Shown here piece after piece: positions 5,759-9,969 of a DNA stretch of 9,969 nt (positions are counted from its first letter, which is position 1; every line of letters starts with the position of its first letter). The stretch covers positions 1 to 9,969 of the forward strand of contig JAFREV010000018.1 in the NCBI GenBank assembly GCA_017434685.1, given 5' to 3'. Under the pieces are notes generated by a model. The model saw nothing but the letters and a program-made list of their open reading frames with translations, made no database searches and had not been told where the DNA came from. Source of the DNA: Mogibacterium sp. Lineage in GTDB: Bacteria; Bacillota; Clostridia; Peptostreptococcales; Anaerovoracaceae. A program made the position numbers and the translations under genes.

Positions 5759-8700
5759 TTACTCCGTGCGCAGGGCGACCACCGGATCCTTTCGTGCTGC
5801 CATTCCTGACGGTATGAGTCCTGCGATGAACGTCAGGAATATGCTGATGACTATCAGCGCCGCTCCGCCGAGCGGCGGCAGCACGGCCTTGAGAGCCGCG
5901 ATGTTTGTAAGTCCGATAAGTATCTTGTTGATTGGTATTAGGAGCACGAGGCTCGCAACTATACCTATCACGCCGGCACAGAGTCCGACTATTATGGTCT
6001 CCGCATTGAATATGCGGGCGATGTCTTTCTTTGATGCACCTATGGCACGGAGTATTCCGATTTCCTTGGTCCTCTCGAGCACAGATATGTACGTAATAAC
6101 TCCAATCATGATGGAGGATACTATGAGCGAGATAGCTACGAATGCTATCAGCACATAACTGACTGCATTGGTGATGGTCTTGACCGATTTAATCAACACG
6201 CCGGTTATGTCCGTGTAGCTGATGACCATATCGTAGTCACCGTTATCCTGCATTTCTTTATTGTAGTCATCTATGAATTTCAGGAATGCCTCTTTGGACT
6301 CGAAATCCTTGAGGTAGAACATCATGGAGTACGGATTGTCTATATCCGCATAGCCGAGCTTCCTAAGGTTTCTGTCGTAACTGCTCTCTTCTCCGCCGGA
6401 CACATATGCGGTGATTAGCCTTGTAATCTCATCCTCATCCATCTTCATAGTGAAGGCATCGGCTATGCCGGAAGGGTCCACGTGGAACTGACCGGCAACA
6501 GCATTTGCTGTATCCATTAGAGCCGGTGAGACAACCTTACTTGTCTCAAGCATTTCAAGGGCCTTTGCAATTTTAGTAATTTCTTTCTGTGTTTTATCGC
6601 TCTCTATGTAAGGTTCTATAGTCTGTTCCAGACCTATCCAAAGAGCCTCATCTGCATTTGCCGCAAGCTCGGATATTTGCTCGGCAAGCATGCCGGCTAT
6701 GGCAGGATTAGGCTGAGCCATCTGTGCCAAAATGGCCTGAGTGAGGGCCTCTTTATCACCGGACAAAGCCAGCAATTCCTCAGCCTGCTTCTTTGTAATA
6801 TCCATGCCGGCTTCTTTAAATGCTGTCATGATAATGTTTACAGGATTTGTCTGTTCTTGGATTTCGGGACCGGATTTTTCGAGTACCACCGCGTAGCCCT
6901 TCAGAAGTCCGTTTACCAAGTCTGCATATTTGCCGTCATCAAGATTTGCAGCCAGTGCCTTGGATACGCTCTTCTTATCTATTTTGAATTTGTCGGGGTT
7001 CTTTTTGGACTGCTTTTTGAGATTGTCTATCATACCTTCGCTGTGTTTCGTAAAGGCATCCGTAATATCTGCCGTAATCTTCTCAGCTGAGTCTTTTTCT
7101 GAAAGCGCTTCTATCTCGTCCTTTGCGATTTCCTCAATCTGTTTTTTTACGGCATTCGGATCGACGTCACCGCCGAGAGCACTTTTGAGTTTGGCTTCAT
7201 CGATGCTGATCATGTCATCAAAGCCGAGTCCTTCGCTCTCTTTGTTGCGTATCTCCTCAAAGGTCTTGCCGGAGAAAACGTCGATCTTGTCATGCGCACG
7301 TTGAATCTTGACGATCTCGGATTCCTTGGCGTACTCAATCATGTGGTTGGTGAGCGTCGGAAGGTATCCGATGCCGGAGTCCATGGCGTTTGCCCCGGAC
7401 TGCTCCTTTGCACAAACTATTCCTGTGATTTTAAGTTTCTCGGATTTTTTGATGAGATCCTCCATGTACTCATCATCGTCCGTCATATCCTCCCAGACAT
7501 CATAATCGGAGTTGCGCCTGTATGTGTCGCAGGCATGGACGAGGGCAAATTCCTTGCCCAGGAAGTCGTCGTATGTCCACTCAAGCCTTTTGTTGGTGTT
7601 CTCGACTTCTTCTCCGTTCATGACATCATTAATCATGTCTTTCAATTCCTGCGGGTCGCGTAACCCGATAGTGTAGACGATATAATCGTTGAGCTGGTCC
7701 TCGCTGTCGAGCACGAGGAGAAGTTCGTCATATTTCTCAGGCCATCTGCCGGCCAGAACTTTGTATTGTGTCTTAAGGAGTTCCTCGTTATCCATCATGC
7801 GGAAGAACACATCTGTGTTCATCATTGAGAAGTTGGATTGCTGGAATCCGCTCATATATGACTGCATGATGGAGCCCGGGCTCACGCGAAGAGGTCCGTA
7901 CTTCATATCTGTCGAATAGATATTGACCGAAAGCCCATAGGTGAAGTCGTAGGCGTTGAAATACTTGCCAACTGTGCCAATGTTGGACTCGATTCGTTTT
8001 TTGAACGCGGCGAGGTCGTTGGTACCGACGCTTGCGAGGAGGTCGGTCATTATCTGCTGCTCGTGGATATTGTCTCCCGAAGATTCGCCTTCGGTGTCCT
8101 GAGCGTTAGCGGCAAAGGCCGAGATCATGGAGGTCATATCCGCGGTTTCTGTCTGTATGGTAAGAGGGTAGGACGAGAGCGTGTCCTCCTCAAGTTTGTC
8201 TATATATTTTTGGAATCCGTTTGATACTGAAAGTATGAGGGCAATCCCGATGATGCCTATACTGCCGGCAAAAGCGGTCAGGAAGGTCCGGGCTTTCTTG
8301 GTCATGAGATTGTTCATCGAAAGCTGCAGGGCGGTCAGCATGGACATGGATTTGTTCTTGCGGCCGCGGGCACGCCGGCTTACGGCTGCTGACAGCTCGT
8401 TATTGTCTGTTGATTTAGCTGTGCTGCTTGCTGATGGCTGTGGCGTGCTATGGCCTGCGAGCTCCCTCGCGACCGACGCCGCAGGCGACGCACCTGCAGC
8501 AGCCGCGTTTGAAAGCGCAGGTATGGAAGCTGTTGCTGCCGCCGCGGCCGGCATAAACGGATTGCTGTCACTTGTTATCTTTCCGTCTGTCAGCCTGATG
8601 ACTCTCGTCGCATATTGGCTTGCGAGCTCAGGATTGTGCGTAACCATAATAACGAGCTTTCTGGTGGATATATCTTTCAATATATCCATGACCTGCGTGC

Positions 8701-9229
8701 TCGTCTCTGTATCCAAAGCACCAGTCGGCTCATCCGCCAATATGATATCCGGGTCGTTTATGAGGGCGCGGGCTATTGCTACGCGCTGAACCTGTCCTCC
8801 GGACATCTCCGCAGGCTTCTTGTTTATCTGATCTCCCAGGCCTACCTGCTCCAGGGCCGCTACCGCACGCCTGCGCCTCTCGGCCTTGCTTACGCCCGAG
8901 AGGGTCAGCGCGAGCTCGACATTTGCCAGAACGCTTTGATGCGATATGAGGTTGTAGCTCTGGAACACGAAACCTATGGTGTCGTTTCTGTAAGCATCCC
9001 AATCGGCGTCACGGTACTTTTTCGTACTGACGCCGCCTATGACGAGATCTCCGGAAGTGTATTGGTCGAGACCGCCCATGATATTGAGCATGGTGGTCTT
9101 GCCGCAGCCGGACGGACCGAGAATTGCCACGAATTCACTCGGCCTGAAAGCGAGACTGACGCCTTTTAAGGCTTTGACTGTCTCCGCTCCCGTCACATAT
9201 TCCTTTGTGATGTTTTTCAGTTCGAGCAT
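5759..9229 (-). CDS. ABC transporter ATPase fused to an FtsX-like permease with a very large extracytoplasmic domain
   Basis: A single 1156-residue chain combines both transporter functions. The MacB/LolD-type ATPase (about 1-222) has Walker A GPSGCGKTT (38-46), Q-loop Gln90, signature SGGQ (143-146), Walker B with catalytic Glu167 in LADEPTGALD, and H-loop His198, so it should hydrolyse ATP. An Ala/Ser-rich linker (about 226-285) and basic stretch (285-293) lead to helix 1 (about 315-336). About 685 residues outside the membrane follow, then three helices (about 1024-1050, 1077-1100, 1120-1142) with the FtsX-family cytoplasmic block ERTKEIGILRAIGASKKDI (1052-1070) after helix 2. Proteins of this class typically use ATP for mechanical work on outside substrates, antimicrobial peptide resistance or lipoprotein/peptide export rather than simple import; the substrate here is unknown. 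Two chains would be needed for a working dimer. No adjacent two-component system is in the window. There is no ribosome binding site upstream of the ATG at 9229. Confidence 0.9.
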   Translation of the reverse strand: MLELKNITKEYVTGAETVKALKGVSLAFRPSEFVAILGPSGCGKTTMLNIMGGLDQYTSGDLVIGGVSTKKYRDADWDAYRNDTIGFVFQSYNLISHQSVLANVELALTLSGVSKAERRRRAVAALEQVGLGDQINKKPAEMSGGQVQRVAIARALINDPDIILADEPTGALDTETSTQVMDILKDISTRKLVIMVTHNPELASQYATRVIRLTDGKITSDSNPFMPAAAAATASIPALSNAAAAGASPAASVARELAGHSTPQPSASSTAKSTDNNELSAAVSRRARGRKNKSMSMLTALQLSMNNLMTKKARTFLTAFAGSIGIIGIALILSVSNGFQKYIDKLEEDTLSSYPLTIQTETADMTSMISAFAANAQDTEGESSGDNIHEQQIMTDLLASVGTNDLAAFKKRIESNIGTVGKYFNAYDFTYGLSVNIYSTDMKYGPLRVSPGSIMQSYMSGFQQSNFSMMNTDVFFRMMDNEELLKTQYKVLAGRWPEKYDELLLVLDSEDQLNDYIVYTIGLRDPQELKDMINDVMNGEEVENTNKRLEWTYDDFLGKEFALVHACDTYRRNSDYDVWEDMTDDDEYMEDLIKKSEKLKITGIVCAKEQSGANAMDSGIGYLPTLTNHMIEYAKESEIVKIQRAHDKIDVFSGKTFEEIRNKESEGLGFDDMISIDEAKLKSALGGDVDPNAVKKQIEEIAKDEIEALSEKDSAEKITADITDAFTKHSEGMIDNLKKQSKKNPDKFKIDKKSVSKALAANLDDGKYADLVNGLLKGYAVVLEKSGPEIQEQTNPVNIIMTAFKEAGMDITKKQAEELLALSGDKEALTQAILAQMAQPNPAIAGMLAEQISELAANADEALWIGLEQTIEPYIESDKTQKEITKIAKALEMLETSKVVSPALMDTANAVAGQFHVDPSGIADAFTMKMDEDEITRLITAYVSGGEESSYDRNLRKLGYADIDNPYSMMFYLKDFESKEAFLKFIDDYNKEMQDNGDYDMVISYTDITGVLIKSVKTITNAVSYVLIAFVAISLIVSSIMIGVITYISVLERTKEIGILRAIGASKKDIARIFNAETIIVGLCAGVIGIVASLVLLIPINKILIGLTNIAALKAVLPPLGGAALIVISIFLTFIAGLIPSGMAARKDPVVALRTE

Positions 9230-9237
9230 TTCAGGTG

Positions 9238-9266
9238 ATTATACTACTTTTGTTGACTTTGTTCTA
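9238..9266 (-). promoter_or_regulatory. Promoter for the ABC transporter gene, giving a nearly leaderless transcript
   Basis: On the minus strand a perfect TATAAT occupies 9243 down to 9238, only 8 bases before the ATG at 9229. A start of transcription 6-7 bases past the -10 would fall at about 9231-9232, leaving 2-3 bases of leader. A weak -35 (TAGAAC, 9266-9261, three of six matches) lies 17 bases upstream. An in-frame TAA inside the -10 rules out a longer protein, and no Shine-Dalgarno sequence is present. Confidence 0.5.
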
Positions 9267-9328
9267 TAAAAATGAATGCATATATAGGTTATAATCCGGT
9301 GGAATAGGCAGGGTAATAGTGTTAGAAT
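9259..9328 (+). promoter_or_regulatory. Promoter region for the acyl-CoA synthetase gene (several candidate -10 boxes)
   Basis: Three candidates face right. TTGTTC (9259-9264) has a TATATA (9281-9286) after 16 bases. A perfect TATAAT lies at 9290-9295 without a good -35. An extended -10, TGTTAGAAT, lies at 9320-9328. I cannot choose among them; leader lengths would be about 49-91 bases. The left candidate overlaps the -35 region of the opposing ABC promoter, so the two genes may compete for polymerase. The gap 9230-9383 has no other feature that I can support. Confidence 0.35.
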
Positions 9329-9383
9329 ATCAACAGTTTTAGAACGAAGCTTCAGGTTTCGATTAAGAAAGGAAGATTGACAG

Positions 9384-9969
9384 ATGTCCTTTAAGAGTGA
9401 AATTAACGACAACGGAATGATTGTTTTTCCGATTCCGGAGCAGGTAAAGACTCCTTGGTTTAAGAGCAGAGGCGACCTGCCGAAAACACTGGAATACTTC
9501 AACGGCTCGATGTATGAGAAAGTCGCTGAGATTGCCAAGAAGCAGCCGCTCGCGACGGCTCTCGACTTCATGGGCAAACACATAACATACAAACATATGA
9601 TTGAGCAGATCAATCTCTGCGCGAAGTCGCTTCGTGTACTCGGTATCAGAGAAGATGACAGGGTCACTATCGCTATGCCGAATTGCCCGCAGGCTATATA
9701 CATGCTTTATGCGGTAAACCTCGTGGGCGCCGTTGCCAATATGATACATCCGCTTTCTGCAGAAAAGGAGATAGAGAATTATCTCAATATGTCGGGCTCG
9801 GTGATGGTGGTGACGCTCGACCAGTTCTACCACAAGATCGAGGCTATCCGTAAGAATACGAAGATACAGAACGTCATAATCGCCCGCATCAGGGACGAGC
9901 TGACGAAGCCTATAAAGGTCGGTTACATGCTGACAGAGGGCCGCAAGATACAGAAGATCCCGAGAGACG
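9384..9969 (+). CDS. AMP-forming acyl-CoA synthetase / ligase, N-terminal part, cut by window edge
   Basis: The first 195 codons of an ANL-superfamily adenylating enzyme, which would activate a carboxylic acid (probably a fatty acid) as an acyl-AMP and transfer it to coenzyme A. Recognisable N-terminal blocks are the Y-F-N-G-S-M-Y segment (38-44), ALDFMGKHITYKHMIEQI (58-75), LRVLGIREDDRVTIAMPN (81-98) and NLVGAVANMIHPLSAEKEIE (108-127), close to what is seen in clostridial long-chain acyl-CoA ligases. The phosphate-binding P-loop and the A8/A10 motifs lie beyond base 9969, so chain-length class and activity cannot be judged. The ATG is preceded by AAAGGAAG with the GGAAG 8 bases upstream, a good ribosome site. 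It is divergent from the ABC transporter gene. Confidence 0.85.
   Translation, partial: MSFKSEINDNGMIVFPIPEQVKTPWFKSRGDLPKTLEYFNGSMYEKVAEIAKKQPLATALDFMGKHITYKHMIEQINLCAKSLRVLGIREDDRVTIAMPNCPQAIYMLYAVNLVGAVANMIHPLSAEKEIENYLNMSGSVMVVTLDQFYHKIEAIRKNTKIQNVIIARIRDELTKPIKVGYMLTEGRKIQKIPRD

Noticed and set aside
8181..8789. 202-codon open frame on the plus strand within the ABC gene
   Set aside because: It is the antisense of the ATPase and linker; its Ala/Ser runs mirror the GC-rich linker and no family features are seen.
9320..9335. Partial dyad TGTT-N8-AACA upstream of the acyl-CoA synthetase gene as a fatty acid regulator site
   Set aside because: Only four bases match on each side and it resembles no operator I can name; chance is the better explanation.
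9239..9833. Two overlapping minus-strand open frames across the acyl-CoA synthetase gene
   Set aside because: The plus-strand frame has clear ANL-family sequence and a good ribosome site, while these frames have neither.

Overview
The window looks like a chromosomal segment from an anaerobic member of the Clostridia (Firmicutes). Most genes have purine-rich ribosome binding sites, ATA and AGA codons are frequent, and the clearest terminator is Rho-independent. The gene families fit (citrate lyase accessory protein, AEC carrier, MntP, ATPase-permease fusion, acyl-CoA synthetase). Genus cannot be fixed from the sequence alone. No RNA genes, insertion sequences, CRISPR arrays or prophage genes were seen. 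Most of the window is ordinary metabolic and transport DNA with several local oddities.

Layout. (1) 1-594, minus strand: the first 198 codons of a CitX-CitG fusion, which runs off the left edge. (2) 595-721: a compact divergent control region with promoter-like elements facing both ways and three dyad symmetries. (3) 722-5589, plus strand: a five-gene, probably cotranscribed cluster. It holds a LOR/SDH-family ornithine cyclodeaminase-like enzyme, an AEC-family carrier broken by one in-frame TAA, a membrane-anchored glycerophosphodiester phosphodiesterase, a membrane-anchored calcineurin-like phosphoesterase, and the manganese exporter MntP, whose start overlaps the preceding stop. (4) 5590-5758: a convergent intergenic stretch with a perfect hairpin and a strong bidirectional terminator. 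(5) 5759-9229, minus strand: an 1156-residue ABC ATPase fused to an FtsX-like permease with a very large outside region; it may be translated from a nearly leaderless transcript. (6) 9230-9383: a second divergent promoter region. (7) 9384-9969, plus strand: the N-terminal part of an AMP-forming acyl-CoA synthetase, cut by the right edge.

How the genes may work together (inference). The first two cluster genes suggest amino acid or organic acid turnover with a dedicated carrier. The next three suggest phosphodiester or phosphomonoester cleavage at the cell surface by metal-dependent enzymes, tied to manganese homeostasis by translational coupling to MntP. The citrate lyase prosthetic-group gene on the other side of the shared control region would link this locus to citrate fermentation. 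I did not find a convincing wholly new system. The most useful leads are the broken AEC carrier, the irregular start of the phosphodiesterase, the leaderless ABC gene and the dense dyads between citXG and the cyclodeaminase-like gene.
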